A stretch of 54,770 nt of DNA from DATJCV01 sp963707665 (GCA_963707665.1 CAVPQU010000022.1:1-54770); one strand, 5' to 3'. Shown: positions 19,559 through 29,923, counted from the stretch's first letter. Translations and numbers: made by a program. Notes: generated by a model not told the origin, from the letters alone.

Positions 19559-21352
19559 TCAATCCACACCAAGATTGAATTGTAATGCGGCCAGGCTCGC
19601 ATACAGCCCGCCTTGCGCCACCAGCGGCGCGTGGGTGCCGGATTCTACCAGCCGCCCGTGTTCCAGCACCAGGATGCGGTCGGCGCGCTGCACCGTCGCC
19701 AGCCGGTGCGCGATCACCAGCGTGGTGCGGCCGACCATCGCCGCTTCCAGCGCGCCTTGCACCAGCCGCTCCGATTCGGCATCGAGCGCGCTGGTGGCTT
19801 CGTCCAGCAATAGCAGCGGCGGGTTTTTCAGCAAGGCACGGGCGATCGCGATGCGCTGGCGCTGGCCGCCCGACAGCCGCACGCCACGTTCGCCCAGGAA
19901 CGATTGATAGCCTTCCGGCAGCCGTTCGATGAATTCGTGCGCGGCCGCCATTTTGGCCGCAGCGATCACTTCGGCGTCGGATGCGCCGACCCGGCCATAG
20001 CGGATGTTTTCCATCGCGTTGGCGGAAAAGATCACGGTGTCCTGCGGCACGATGCCGATCGCGCCGCGCAGCGTGTGCAGGTCGAGCCGGCGGATATCGA
20101 CGCCGTCGAGCCGGATCGTGCCGTGCTGCGGATCGTAAAAGCGCAGCAGCAGCTGGAACAGCGTGGTCTTGCCGGCGCCGGAGGGGCCGACCACGGCCAC
20201 GGTCTGACCCGGCGCGATCTCCAGCGAGAGATCGATCAAGGACGCCGCATCCGGGCGCGACGGGTAATGAAAGCGAATGTGCTGCAGGCTCAGGGCGGCG
20301 CCCGGCTCATCCCTTGCCGGCAAGACTTGCGTTACGGGTGGCGAGGCGATCGGCGAACGCACCGCAAGCATTTCCAGCAGCCGCTCGGTGGCGCCGGCGG
20401 CGCGCTGCGCATCGCCCAGCACTTCCGACAGCGCGCCGATCGAGCCGGCGACGATCGCCGCGTACAGGATGAACTGGCCCAGTTCGCCGCCGCTCATGTC
20501 GCCGCGGATCACCGCATGCGCGCCCAGCCACAGCACGAAGACGATGGCGCCGAATACCAGCAGGATCGCGATCGCGGTCAAAAAAGCGCGGGCGCGGTTG
20601 CGTTCGGTGGCCGAAGTAAAGGCGCGCTCGACGCTGGAGCCGAAGCGCTGCGCTTCCAGCAGCTCATGGGTGAAGGCCTGCACCGTTGGAATCGCGTTCA
20701 AGATTTCGCCGGCCAGCGCCGAGGCGTCGGCGACCCGGTCTTGCGAGTCGCGCGACAGGCGGCGCACGCGCCGGCCGAACCAGACGATCGGCAGCACCAC
20801 CAGCGCCAGCATCACCAGAATGATCGACGACAGCTTGATGCTGGTGACGAACAGCATCGCCATGCCGCCGATGAACAGCAGCGCATTGCGCAGCGCCATC
20901 GAGATGCTGGTGCCGACCAGCGCCTGGATCAGCGTGGTATCGGTGGTCAGGCGCGACAGCACTTCGCCGGTCTGGGTGGTTTCGTAGAATTGCGGGCTTT
21001 GCGTAACCACATGCGCGTACACCGCGCTGCGGATGTCGGCGGTCACGCGCTCGCCCAGCCAGGACACCATGTAGAAACGCGCGGCGGTGGCGACCCCGAG
21101 CACGCAGGCGACGCCGAACAGGGCGAGGAAATACAGGTCGATATGGCCGCTGTCGGTCACGCCGCCGTGGCCGAAACCGAGATCGATCATTTGCCGGAAG
21201 GCATACGGAATGGCCAGCGTCGCGCCGGCGGCCACGATCAGCGCCAGTCCGGCCAGCAGGAATTGGCGCCGGTACGGCTGCAGAAAGCGCAGCAGGCCGG
21301 CCAGCATCGCCAGGCTGCCTTTTGCTACTTCGCGTGGGGTGCTGTCGCTCAT
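19559..21352 (-). CDS. ABC exporter, fused membrane and ATPase domains (MsbA-like)
   Basis: An intact 597-residue half-transporter. The N-terminal half holds six predicted helices of the type I exporter fold (for example F-L-L-A-G-L-A-L-I-V-A-A-G-A-T-L). The C-terminal ATPase has Walker A G-P-S-G-A-G-K-T-T near residue 390, the L-S-G-G-Q-R-Q-R signature, Walker B L-L-L-L-D-E-A-T-S-A-L-D and an H-loop histidine in V-I-A-H-R-L-A-T-V. It works as a homodimer in the inner membrane and pushes lipids or small molecules outward. It starts 29 bases after the AttH-like gene ends, so it may be the last gene of the LolD/FtsX/AttH operon. Substrate unknown. Confidence 0.88.
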   Translation of the reverse strand: MSDSTPREVAKGSLAMLAGLLRFLQPYRRQFLLAGLALIVAAGATLAIPYAFRQMIDLGFGHGGVTDSGHIDLYFLALFGVACVLGVATAARFYMVSWLGERVTADIRSAVYAHVVTQSPQFYETTQTGEVLSRLTTDTTLIQALVGTSISMALRNALLFIGGMAMLFVTSIKLSSIILVMLALVVLPIVWFGRRVRRLSRDSQDRVADASALAGEILNAIPTVQAFTHELLEAQRFGSSVERAFTSATERNRARAFLTAIAILLVFGAIVFVLWLGAHAVIRGDMSGGELGQFILYAAIVAGSIGALSEVLGDAQRAAGATERLLEMLAVRSPIASPPVTQVLPARDEPGAALSLQHIRFHYPSRPDAASLIDLSLEIAPGQTVAVVGPSGAGKTTLFQLLLRFYDPQHGTIRLDGVDIRRLDLHTLRGAIGIVPQDTVIFSANAMENIRYGRVGASDAEVIAAAKMAAAHEFIERLPEGYQSFLGERGVRLSGGQRQRIAIARALLKNPPLLLLDEATSALDAESERLVQGALEAAMVGRTTLVIAHRLATVQRADRILVLEHGRLVESGTHAPLVAQGGLYASLAALQFNLGVD

Positions 21353-21381
21353 TGTGTTCTCATCGTGAATTCATGGCCAAT

Positions 21382-22452
21382 TTACAATTTAAGTGCCTGC
21401 AGGTAGCCGGTCAGTTCCAGATAGCCGCGGCCGGCCGGCTGGCCGTCGCGCTCCACCTGGACCGCGCCTTCCCAATAGACCGCGCCGGTCGATTGCCGTG
21501 AATCGAGTTCCTGATCGTCCTGCAGCGGCTGCAGCTGCCACGCCATGGAACCGGTACGGATCGTGGTCGCCACCGGATAGGTGGCGCCGGTATGCGGCGA
21601 ACGCCAGCGCCGCTGCGGCACGAATTCGACCTCGTGCGGACCAAAGGTCGTAGTATGCCCTGCGGCGTCGCGCAGCGCGGCATGTGCCCATAAGCGCTCA
21701 CCATTCTGGCCGCGGATCTGGAATGCCATCAAGGCGCCGCCATCCGCCAGGTTGATGCCGGCCCAGTCCCAGCCATTGGCATTGCGATCGAGGACGCTGG
21801 TCGACCATTCGTGATCGAGCCACGCGCTGCCGCTGACCGCCATCGGCTTGCCGGACCGCGTGACGCTGCCGGCCACCCGCAATTGCGGTTCGCTATAGTA
21901 ATAGCTGGCCTGTTCCGGCCGCGGCCCTTTTTGCGAATAACCGCGCTCGCCCTGCAACATCGGCGCCTGGGTCGGCGTCAAATCCAGATCGAGCGTGAAG
22001 TCGGCGGTGCGCAGCAGAGCCCGATAGCGGCCATCGGCGGCCCGCTGCAGAATCCAGTCGTCCAGCTTGACATCGGTAGTGCCGGTCTTGGCATAGGCCA
22101 GGCCAAAGCCTTCGCGCGCGCTTTTCTGACCGTGCAGCAGCTGGCCGACACTGGGATCGGACAGCGCCGCATGGGCGATGATCAGCTGTTTCGGCGCGAA
22201 GCGGCTGGGGTTGGCATCGTCCTGTTCGGTGGCAGTGCGGAAGAAGGTGAGCTGGAAACCGAGCGGCTTGCCGTCCGCCGTCTGCAGCCAGCCGGTGGCG
22301 TACCACCACTCGGTGCGAAATTCGGGATGGGCACCAAAGTCGCGCGGAAATGTCAGCCGCTGTTGCGGCAGAACCGGCGCGAATTGTGGCGGTGCGGCGA
22401 ACAGCAGGGTACTGGCGCCGAGCGCGAGCATGCCGATCCAGCGCGCGCCCAA
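21382..22452 (-). CDS. AttH/CrtC-family lipocalin-like protein
   Basis: 356 residues, single frame. It has a signal peptide (M-L-A-L-G-A-S-T-L-L-F-A-A-P) followed by the AttH fold signatures: F-P-R-D-F-G-A-H-P-E-F-R-T-E-W-W-Y, G-F-Q-L-T-F-F-R and W-L-D-H-E-W-S-T-S-V-L. The last is shared with hydroxyneurosporene synthase and carotenoid hydratases. Proteins of this kind are commonly encoded with LolD- and FtsX-like genes, as here (30 bases after the permease). It is exported, probably binds lipid or a hydrophobic molecule and is an accessory protein of the ABC system. No carotenoid genes are seen nearby. Confidence 0.85.
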   Translation of the reverse strand: MGARWIGMLALGASTLLFAAPPQFAPVLPQQRLTFPRDFGAHPEFRTEWWYATGWLQTADGKPLGFQLTFFRTATEQDDANPSRFAPKQLIIAHAALSDPSVGQLLHGQKSAREGFGLAYAKTGTTDVKLDDWILQRAADGRYRALLRTADFTLDLDLTPTQAPMLQGERGYSQKGPRPEQASYYYSEPQLRVAGSVTRSGKPMAVSGSAWLDHEWSTSVLDRNANGWDWAGINLADGGALMAFQIRGQNGERLWAHAALRDAAGHTTTFGPHEVEFVPQRRWRSPHTGATYPVATTIRTGSMAWQLQPLQDDQELDSRQSTGAVYWEGAVQVERDGQPAGRGYLELTGYLQALKL

Positions 22453-22482
22453 CTTGTGCCAAGCTATTTCGGAACATGGACA

Positions 22483-25070
22483 TTACCAATCCTCCCGTAC
22501 TGCGCGAATGGCGCTGCTTGCCACCGCATGCCGGCCGGCGACTAGCGCGGTCAGCGTCGCGCATGCCAGCAGGGTCAGCGCCACCGCCGTCAATCCGGTC
22601 CACGGAATGTGCATTTGCATGCTCCAATGGAACGATTGCGGATTGACGATGAACACCAGGATCAGGCTGATGCACCAGCCGAGCAGGAATCCAGCCAGAA
22701 TGCCGAGTGCGGTCAACAGGCCGCCTTCCGTCGCCAGCAACGCCAGGATCTGACGCCTGGTAACGCCGATGTGACGCAGCATGCCGAATTCGGTGGCGCG
22801 CGCCAGGGTTTGCGCCGACACCGTGGCGCCGATGCCAAACAGGCCGATCAGAATCGCCGCGCCCTTCGAGCAGGTAGGTGACGGCAAAGCTGCGGTCGAA
22901 AATCTTCAGGCTGGTGGCACGGATCTGGCCCGGCTCGGAAAAATCGAGCGCAGCGCCGAACGGCAGGCGTCGGAGATTGGCGATCAATTGTCCGGTGCTG
23001 GTGCCGGGCACCAGCCACAATGCGGCGTCGTTGACCGTGGCGTCGCCGCTCAACGCGCGGTAATCCGTCAGGCGCATCTGGATCGACCCGGATTGGCGCG
23101 CATAGTCGCGCCAGACGCCGGCCACCGTCAATTCGTGATGGGCGTTAGCGAACGGCAGCGAGACGCGGCTACCGAGCCGGTAGCCATACAAATCCAGCAT
23201 CGCTTCGGAGACCCAGATCGGCGTGCCGCTGACCGCTTCCGGCGGCAGGACGGGGCCGACGATGGGCAGCATCCGCTCCGGCGCCGCAGCGTCGATCGGC
23301 CGTGCAATCAGCAGGACGGGTGGCCGCGCCGGGATCCAGCAGCAGAGGTACCGAACGCAGGAAGTCGGCGCGCAGCAGGCCGGCGGCGCCAGCAATCGCC
23401 TGCTGTTGCGCCGGCTGCAGCGTGGCGCTGGAGCGCAGATACAAATCGGCCGGCAGGATACGCGTCAGCCAGTCATCGACCGAAACCCGAAAGCTCGACA
23501 CCATGATCACCATCGCCACCATCAGGCTGAAACTGGAGAGGATGCCCGCCAGTGCCACCGCAGCCTGGTTGGGCGCATTCGCCAGTCGCGCCAGCGCCAG
23601 CGTCGCGACGGTGCGGGCCATCGCCGGTCGTGAGGTAACCCACGCCGACAGCGCACCGAACAGCCACGCAGCGCAGCGCGGCATCAGCGCAATGGCGCCG
23701 ATCAGCAGCAGAGCGACCGCCAGATAACCGAATACCGGCAGATTCCAGACCGGCGGCAAGCGCGTGCAGAATATGCCGAGTGCCAGCAGCAACAGCGCCG
23801 GCCATGGTGTCGCCAGCCGCGCCAGCGCGCTGTCTTCGCTGCCGGCTTTCAGCGCCTGCGCCGGCCGTGCGCGCGCCGCCTCCCAGGCTGGCGCGGCGCT
23901 GCCCAGTAGCGCCACCGCCAATCCGAGCAGAAAAAACGTTGCCGCCGCCGCCGGTTGCAGCGACAAGCCGGGCTGCACGCCGGCGAAATAGCCACCGCCC
24001 AGATCGCCGCCGAAAAAATGCAGCGCGGTCGCCGCCATCGTGTAACCGCCGGCCAGCCCCAGCGCGGCACCCAGCATGCCGAGCACCGCGCCTTCCAGCA
24101 GTACTTGCGCCAACAGCTGGCGGCGCGACAAGCCGAGCACCCGCAATAGTGCAAATTGGGTGCGCCGCCGCAGCACCGCCAGCGCCTGGCTGGAAAATAC
24201 CAGGAGAGCGCCGGTAAACAGCGCGACCAGCGCCAGCACATTCAGGTTGACCCGATACGCGCGCGACATGTTGGCGCTGCGCGCTTCCTGGTCCTCGATT
24301 TGCACCGCCACCAGCTTGCCGCCGAAGTCCCGGTTCAATGCATTCTTGAAAGCCTCACGGTTCACGCCGCTGGCCAGTTTCAGGTCGATGCGCGATAGTT
24401 GGCCCAGGTGATCGAAGCGCCATTGCAGCGCGCCGATGTCCATCACCGCCAGGCGCTGGCCGGCGCGCGCGCGCCGCAGCCCGCCGGCAACCCGCAGCGT
24501 CACCGTGCCGCTGCCGGTGCGGAGCGTCAAGCGCGCGCCCGGCTGCAGGTTCAGCCAACTCATCGCGGCTGGCGACAGGAAAATCGAGTCGTCGGCCAGC
24601 ATGCCGATGGATTGCATGTTGCTGCTGTTGTTTTCCTTGCCGCCATTGGTTTCCGCTTCGGCCACGCCGAGCAAATCCGGCGTTACCTGCGCCGCGCGGA
24701 ACAGATCGATGCCGACGATCGTGAGCGGGGTTTTCTGTCCGGGCAGCGCGGCCTCGATTTCCAGCACCGGGCTGGCGACGGCGACGCCAGCGTGTTGCGC
24801 CAGTTGCGGATACAGCGTTTCGTCAAAATAGGGCTGCGGCGCGCGCACTTGCAAATCGGACTGGCCGGACAGGCTTTTGACGGCAGCAGAAAATTCGTTG
24901 AAGGCGGCGCTGTTGATCAGGTGAATCGCAAAACCCAGGGCCACGCCGATGGCGATCGCGGCAATCGCTACCAGCGCTCGCAGCGGATGCATGCGCCATT
25001 CGCCCGCCAGCAGCCAGCGCTTGATTTGCCAGCGCGGGGCAATGACCTGGCTCATGCCGGTGTGTGTCAT
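22483..25070 (-). CDS. FtsX-like ABC transporter permease (two apparent frameshifts)
   Basis: About 860 residues after joining three frames. An N-terminal helix (L-V-A-I-A-A-I-A-I-G-V-A-L-G-F-A-I-H-L) is followed by a periplasmic MacB-core-like domain. A first FtsX bundle follows (N-V-L-A-L-V-A-L-F-T-G-A-L-L-V-F-S), then more helices and a second periplasmic part. The last FtsX bundle contains R-A-T-E-F-G-M-L-R-H-I-G-V-T-R-R-Q-I-L-A-L-L, the coupling-helix segment. Frame changes lie near 23320 and 22865. It overlaps the ATPase gene by four bases (ATGA at 25067-25070). Predicted to move lipids or lipoproteins across the envelope with LolD-like ATPase. The ATG at 25055 is an alternative start. 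Confidence 0.85.
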
Positions 25071-25795
25071 CTGTGGTGCGGCGGCCGCGCCGCTTGCAGG
25101 CCGTGACTGGAAAGAATCAGGATGCGGTCGGCGCTGGCGGCCGCAGCCACCGAGTGCGTGACCAGGATCGCGGAAGCGCCGTTGGCCTTGATCTCGGTGC
25201 GCAGCAACTGCAGGATGCCGTGCGCGGTATCCGGGTCGAGGTTGCCGGTCGGTTCATCGGCCAGCACCAGTTTCGGCCGGTGCGCCAGCGCTCGCGCAAT
25301 CGCTACCCGTTGCATTTCGCCGCCGGACAGCTGGCGCGGGAAGTCATCGGCCCGATCCTGCAGGCCGACCGCCGCCAGCATCTGCGCCGCACGCGCCAGC
25401 GGTTGCTGATTCAGCAGCAGGGGCAGGGCGACGTTTTGCTGCAGCGTCAGATGCGGCAGCACGTGAAACGCCTGGAACACGAAACCGATTCGCTCGCGCC
25501 GCAGGCGCGTCGCGGCATCGTCGTCCAGCGCCGACATGGCTTGGCCGTCGATCAGGATGTCGCCGCTGTCGGCGTGGTCCAGACCGGCGATGAGATTGAG
25601 CAAGGTCGATTTGCCGACGCCGGAATCGCCCATGATGGCGACATATTCCCCCGGGTGCAGCGTGAAATCGAGGCCGCCGAAAACGACGCGGTGCTGGCCG
25701 TAGGCTTTGCGGATGGCGCGGCATTCGAGTGCGAAGGCCGCCGCCGCTGGCGCGCGGACCGGATTTTCGACTCTGGACAGAGGGTTGTTCTGCAT
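25067..25795 (-). CDS. ABC transporter ATP-binding protein (LolD/MacB type)
   Basis: 242 residues. Walker A is G-D-S-G-V-G-K-S-T-L, signature L-S-G-G-E-M-Q-R-V-A-I, Walker B L-V-L-A-D-E-P-T-G-N-L-D with the D-P-D-T tail, and the H-loop is in I-L-V-T-H-S-V. The pattern T-G-N-L-D after Walker B marks the LolD/MacB class that partners FtsX-like permeases. It is the first gene of a minus-strand operon (ATPase, permease, AttH, possibly the exporter). It is divergent from the transglutaminase-like gene, with the promoter presumably in 25796-26018. Confidence 0.9.
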   Translation of the reverse strand: MQNNPLSRVENPVRAPAAAAFALECRAIRKAYGQHRVVFGGLDFTLHPGEYVAIMGDSGVGKSTLLNLIAGLDHADSGDILIDGQAMSALDDDAATRLRRERIGFVFQAFHVLPHLTLQQNVALPLLLNQQPLARAAQMLAAVGLQDRADDFPRQLSGGEMQRVAIARALAHRPKLVLADEPTGNLDPDTAHGILQLLRTEIKANGASAILVTHSVAAAASADRILILSSHGLQAARPPHHR

Positions 25796-26018
25796 GCGGC
25801 AGCTTGCCTGTGTGGGAAAAAGCGGTGTGTGCCGCTGGCATTACGCGCACTGCCGATGGCGGCAGTGGATGGCGCGCAATGCCGGGAAACGCACAGCGGG
25901 TGCGGAAAGGATGCGCTAAACTTCGTTAGTTTAGTAGATGTCGCGCGTCGTTGTCGGCTTGAAAACCGACTGTTGTGCGGGGCATTCCGTCATTTAATCA
26001 TGGGCAGGGAAAACAATA

Positions 26019-27092
26019 ATGGATCGTCGTTCGTTTCTGAAAAGCAGTGCCGTTTTTTCCGCCGTCACGATGGCACCGTTCAGTTTTGCGGGCGAGGAAA
26101 AGTGGCGCACGTTCGAGACGGTCACCCGCGTTGAACTGGAGGCAAACGGGCCGGCCATGGTCTGGCTGCCGGTGCCCAGCGTCGATGCGGATTACCAGAA
26201 ACTGCTGGCGACCTCGTTCAAGGCCGACGGCGCCACGCCGTACATCGTACGCGACCCGATATACGGCGCCGATATCCTGGTAGCCGAATTCAAGGGCGGC
26301 GGCAAGCCGGTGCTGGAACTGACGTCGCGCTTTTCCACCCGCGACCGCGCGGTCGATCTGACCGCCGCCCCCGGTCCCGCGCAGCTGGATGCTGCCGCGC
26401 GCCAGCGCTATCTGGCCGCCACCGACTTGTTGCCGACCGACGGCATTGTCGCCCAGACCGCGCAGGAAATTACCAGCGGCAGCAAAACCGACGTTGAAAA
26501 AGCGCGCGCGATTTATGAATGGATTGTCGATAACACCTTCCGCGACGGCAAGGTGCGCGGCTGCGGTGTCGGTGACATCAAGGCCATGCTGGAGAGCGCC
26601 AATCTGGGCGGCAAATGTGCCGACCTGAACGCCTTGTTTGTCGGATTGGCGCGCGCGGCCGGGGTGCCGGCGCGCGACGTGTACGGCATCCGGGTGGCAG
26701 ATTCGCGCCTCGGCTACAAGTCGCTGGGCAAATCGGGCGACATCACCAAGGCGCAACATTGCCGCGCCGAAGTGTATTTGACGGGCTATGGCTGGGTACC
26801 GGTGGATCCAGCCGACGTGCGCAAGGTGGTACTGGAAGAAAGCGGCGGCTTGCCGCTGAACGACCCGAAGGTGGTTGCCGCGCGCAAGCGTTTGTTCGGC
26901 TCATGGGAAATGAACTGGCTGGCGCTGAATTACGCGCATGACGTGCAATTGCCTGGCAGCACCAAGAGCAAACTCGGGTTCCTGATGTATCCGCAGGCCG
27001 AAGTGGCCGAGCAGGGCAAACTGGCCCGTCTCGACAGCCTTGATCCAGACCATTTCAAGTACCGCATCACTGCCGTCGAAGTGACGGCGTAA
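26019..27092 (+). CDS. Exported transglutaminase-like domain protein with Tat-type leader
   Basis: 357 residues beginning M-D-R-R-S-F-L-K-S-S-A-V-F-S-A, a twin-arginine signal (R-R-S-F-L-K). The core has the papain-like triad pattern: cysteine in N-L-G-G-K-C-A-D-L-N-A-L-F, histidine in A-Q-H-C-R-A-E-V-Y, and aspartate in W-V-P-V-D-P-A-D-V. The family cuts or crosslinks peptide bonds, but bacterial members are mostly uncharacterised. It starts a plus-strand run with a TlpA-like protein (9-base gap), egtD and egtB, which may share a transcript. A link to thiol chemistry is only suggested by the neighbours. Confidence 0.82.
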   Translation: MDRRSFLKSSAVFSAVTMAPFSFAGEEKWRTFETVTRVELEANGPAMVWLPVPSVDADYQKLLATSFKADGATPYIVRDPIYGADILVAEFKGGGKPVLELTSRFSTRDRAVDLTAAPGPAQLDAAARQRYLAATDLLPTDGIVAQTAQEITSGSKTDVEKARAIYEWIVDNTFRDGKVRGCGVGDIKAMLESANLGGKCADLNALFVGLARAAGVPARDVYGIRVADSRLGYKSLGKSGDITKAQHCRAEVYLTGYGWVPVDPADVRKVVLEESGGLPLNDPKVVAARKRLFGSWEMNWLALNYAHDVQLPGSTKSKLGFLMYPQAEVAEQGKLARLDSLDPDHFKYRITAVEVTA

Positions 27093-27101
27093 TCACGAGC
27101 G

Positions 27102-27680
27102 ATGGCAGCCGGAGCCAACTTGTCGCGCTTTCGGTTGCTGTTTTTCTGCCTGCTGGCCTGTTGCTGCTCGGGCAGTGCCTGGGCCGACGGCTGGAGGGTT
27201 TATTCCGGCTCAGACGGACGGACGCCGCCGTCACTGGCCTTGAGCGACATGGAGGGGCGTACGGTCGACTTGGCGGCGTTGCGGGGCAAGGTCGTGCTGG
27301 TCAATTTCTGGGCTACCTGGTGCGAACCGTGCCGTGCCGAAATGCCGTCTCTGAACCGCCTGCAGCAGCGCCTGCGTGATCGCAACTTCAAGGTTATCGC
27401 CGTCAATATCGGCGAAGGGCGAGCCCGCATCCAGCAGTTCCTGGCAACCGTGCCGGTCGATTTGACGATCGTGCGCGATGCCGATTCAGAACTCATGAAA
27501 GCCTGGCGGGTACGCATTTTGCCTTCCAGTTTTCTGATCGATCAACACGGTTTGTTGCGTTATCAATTGGTCGGCGACGCCGACTGGAGCGATACCGGCC
27601 TGCAAGGCCCGATTCTTGAATTACTGGACAGGAACAATCCTGGTGGCAGATTTCATTCAACCGGCGAAAAACAACAATGA
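27102..27680 (+). CDS. TlpA-like thioredoxin-fold protein
   Basis: 192 residues. A signal peptide or lipid-anchor-like leader (R-L-L-F-F-C-L-L-A-C-C-C-S-G-S-A-W-A) is followed by a thioredoxin fold with the redox pair C-E-P-C at residues 74-77 (W-A-T-W-C-E-P-C-R-A-E-M-P). The TlpA family works in the periplasm, usually reducing protein disulfides, for example during cytochrome c maturation. It lies nine bases after the transglutaminase-like gene, and its 3' end overlaps egtD by about 38 bases, so the three are probably cotranscribed. The ATG at 27102 fits a normal leader. Confidence 0.85.
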   Translation: MAAGANLSRFRLLFFCLLACCCSGSAWADGWRVYSGSDGRTPPSLALSDMEGRTVDLAALRGKVVLVNFWATWCEPCRAEMPSLNRLQQRLRDRNFKVIAVNIGEGRARIQQFLATVPVDLTIVRDADSELMKAWRVRILPSSFLIDQHGLLRYQLVGDADWSDTGLQGPILELLDRNNPGGRFHSTGEKQQ

Positions 27681-28605
27681 CGTCGTTCGCGATGAACTGA
27701 TTGCCGGACTGACGGCCGCGGCGGCGACGGTTGCGCCAAAATATTTGTACGATGCGCTTGGCTCGCAGTTGTTCGAAGCGATCTGCGCGCTGCCCGAGTA
27801 TTACCCGACCCGCACCGAAGCGGCCATCTTTGCGCAGCAGGCGCAACAGATCGCCGCTCGCTGCGGTGCCGGCACGACCCTGATCGATCTCGGCGCCGGC
27901 AATTGCGCCAAGGCGGCGCGACTATTCCCCATTTTGCAGCCGGAGCAGTATGTCGCGCTGGATATTTCCGCCGAATTCCTGCAAGACGCGCTGGCGCGAC
28001 TGCAGCAACGCTTCCCGGCGATCACGATGGCCGGCATCGGCATCGATTTTTCCAGCCGCCTGGAATTGCCGCCGTCGGTACGGCAGCAACGGCGCCTGTT
28101 TTTTTATCCGGGCTCGTCGATTGGCAATTTTTCGCCGCCGCAAGCACTGGCCTTCCTGCGCCGTATCCGCGCCGCCTGTCAGCCAAACGGCACGGCCGAC
28201 GGCGGGCTGTTAATCGGTGTCGACCTGGTCAAGGACCACGCAACGCTGGAAGCGGCATACGACGATGCGCTGGGTGTCACCGCGGCCTTCAACCTGAACC
28301 TGCTGCGGCACCTGAATGGCTTGCTGGAGGCTGACTTCGACGTGCGCGAATGGCGTCATCGCGGATTTTTCAATGCCGAGCAGGGCCGCATCGAGATGCA
28401 CCTGGAAGCGCGGGCGGACCTGACCGTGCACTGGGCCGGCGGCCAGCGCCGGTTCCTGGAAGGCGAGCGAATCCATACTGAAAACAGCTACAAATACACC
28501 CCGGCCGCGTTTGCGCAATTGCTGCAGCAGGCCGGGTTCGGCGCCATCCACAGCTGGACCGATCCGCAAGACTGGTTCATGGTCTGCCATGCGCACGCGC
28601 AGTAA
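27643..28605 (+). CDS. egtD: L-histidine N-alpha-methyltransferase (hercynine synthase)
   Basis: EgtD trimethylates histidine with SAM to give hercynine, the shared precursor of ergothioneine and selenoneine. The frame shows K-Y-L-Y-D-A-L-G-S-Q-L-F-E-A-I and Y-Y-P-T-R-T-E near the N-terminus. The SAM-binding segment is L-I-D-L-G-A-G-N-C-A-K-A, and late there is E-N-S-Y-K-Y-T, all typical of EgtD. About 320 residues, the usual length. The GTG at 27643 with AGGAA nine bases upstream is my preferred start; a TTG at 27616 is the alternative. It overlaps the TlpA-like gene. The next gene is egtB, about 100 bases downstream. Confidence 0.93.
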   Translation: MADFIQPAKNNNDVVRDELIAGLTAAAATVAPKYLYDALGSQLFEAICALPEYYPTRTEAAIFAQQAQQIAARCGAGTTLIDLGAGNCAKAARLFPILQPEQYVALDISAEFLQDALARLQQRFPAITMAGIGIDFSSRLELPPSVRQQRRLFFYPGSSIGNFSPPQALAFLRRIRAACQPNGTADGGLLIGVDLVKDHATLEAAYDDALGVTAAFNLNLLRHLNGLLEADFDVREWRHRGFFNAEQGRIEMHLEARADLTVHWAGGQRRFLEGERIHTENSYKYTPAAFAQLLQQAGFGAIHSWTDPQDWFMVCHAHAQ

Positions 28606-28709
28606 CGAGCGATTCGATCGCTATGGAGCCTGCCTGCCATGCGCGCGGTGAAGAGTCCCAGCCCTAATCCACCGTCATGCCGGCTTGGCGGCCAATGGAG
28701 TCAGAAAAA

Positions 28710-29923
28710 ATGAACACCTTGGTTGACACCGATTTGCTGCAACAGTCCTTGCTGGAAGGCTTTCATCGCGTGCGCGCGCATAGCGCCGCGCTGGCGGCAC
28801 CCTTGTCGGCTGAAGACTGTTGCGTACAGTCGATGCCGGACGCCAGTCCGATCAAATGGCACCTGGCGCATACCAGCTGGTTTTTTGAAACCTTCATCCT
28901 GGAGCGTTTTGAACCCGATTTCCGTCCCTGCCATCCGGCGTTTCGCGTCTTGTTCAATTCGTATTACAACGGTGTTGGCGACAAACACCCACGGCCGCAG
29001 CGCGGTTTGCTGACGCGGCCTGCGCTGGCCGAGGTGCTGGAGTATCGGCGGGATGTCGAGCAACGCATCGATGCCTTGCTGTCGAACGCCTTGCCACGCG
29101 CCGCGCGAGCTGGCGACGCTGCTGCAGCTTGGCTTGCAGCACGAGCAGCAGCACCAGGAGTTGATGCAAACGGATATCAAGCACTTGTTGTCGTGCAATC
29201 CGCTGGGGCCGGCGGCCTACCCGGCGCCGCCGGCCGCGCCGCCGGCATCGGCCTTGCACTGGCTGCATTTCGAGTCCGCAATTGGGCGAGATTGGCCATG
29301 ATGGGCAGGGCTTCTGCTTTGATAACGAGCTGCCGCGCCACCGGCAGTTCGTCGAGCCGTTTGCGCTCGCCTCGCGGCTGGTGAGCAATGGCGAATTGCT
29401 GGCTTTCATCGACGCCGGTGGCTATCAGGACGCGGCGCTGTGGCTGTCCGAAGGCTGGGACTGGTTGCGCGCCGAGCGCTTGCAGCAGCCGCTGTACTGG
29501 CGCCGGGATTCATCCGGTGACTGGCAGGAATTCACACTGCACGGTTGGCAAGCGCTGGATCTGCGGCAGCCGGCACTGCACCTGTCCTTGTTCGAGGCAG
29601 ACGCCTACGCGCGCTGGGTCGGAGCACGGCTGCCGACCGAAGCGGAATGGGAATTGGCCGCCGGCCATCCGGCGCTGACGCAGTTATATGGCGTGGCCTG
29701 GCAGTGGACCTCCAGCAGTTATGCGCCATACCCCGGCTATGAGCCGGCGCCCGGCGCCATCGGCGAGTACAACGGCAAGTTCATGGTGAATCAATATGTC
29801 TTGCGCGGCTCGTCTTGCGCCACGCCGGCCGGCCATGCGCGCCGTACTTACCGCAATTTTTTCCCGGCCAGCGCGCGCTGGCAGTTCAGCGGGATTCGGC
29901 TGGCGCGCTCCGGCACGCTCTGA
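28710..29923 (+). CDS. egtB: Ergothioneine biosynthesis sulfoxide synthase EgtB (two apparent frameshifts)
   Basis: EgtB is an iron enzyme that couples hercynine and a thiol donor to form a sulfoxide. The N-terminal DinB-like region has W-H-L-A-H-T-S-W-F-F-E-T-F (histidines at residues 51 and 54) and H-E-Q-Q-H-Q-E-L-M-Q (H-x3-H), matching the iron ligands. The FGE-sulfatase-like C-terminus has R-L-P-T-E-A-E-W-E-L and G-K-F-M-V-N-Q-Y-V-L-R-G-S-S-C-A-T-P. Frame changes near 29105 and 29290 break it; joined length about 404 residues. The ATG at 28710 has GGAG nine bases upstream. It is paired with egtD, so it is likely the ergothioneine enzyme. Whether cysteine or gamma-glutamylcysteine is the donor is not clear. 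Confidence 0.88.

Noticed and set aside
19904..21406. 500-codon open frame opposite the ABC exporter gene
   Set aside because: GC-rich antisense of a strongly conserved gene; no motif, arginine- and glutamine-heavy composition.
21382..22452. Carotenoid hydratase (crtC)
   Set aside because: Only the shared AttH/CrtC fold signatures are present; there are no carotenoid genes nearby, and the LolD/FtsX neighbours fit the AttH type.
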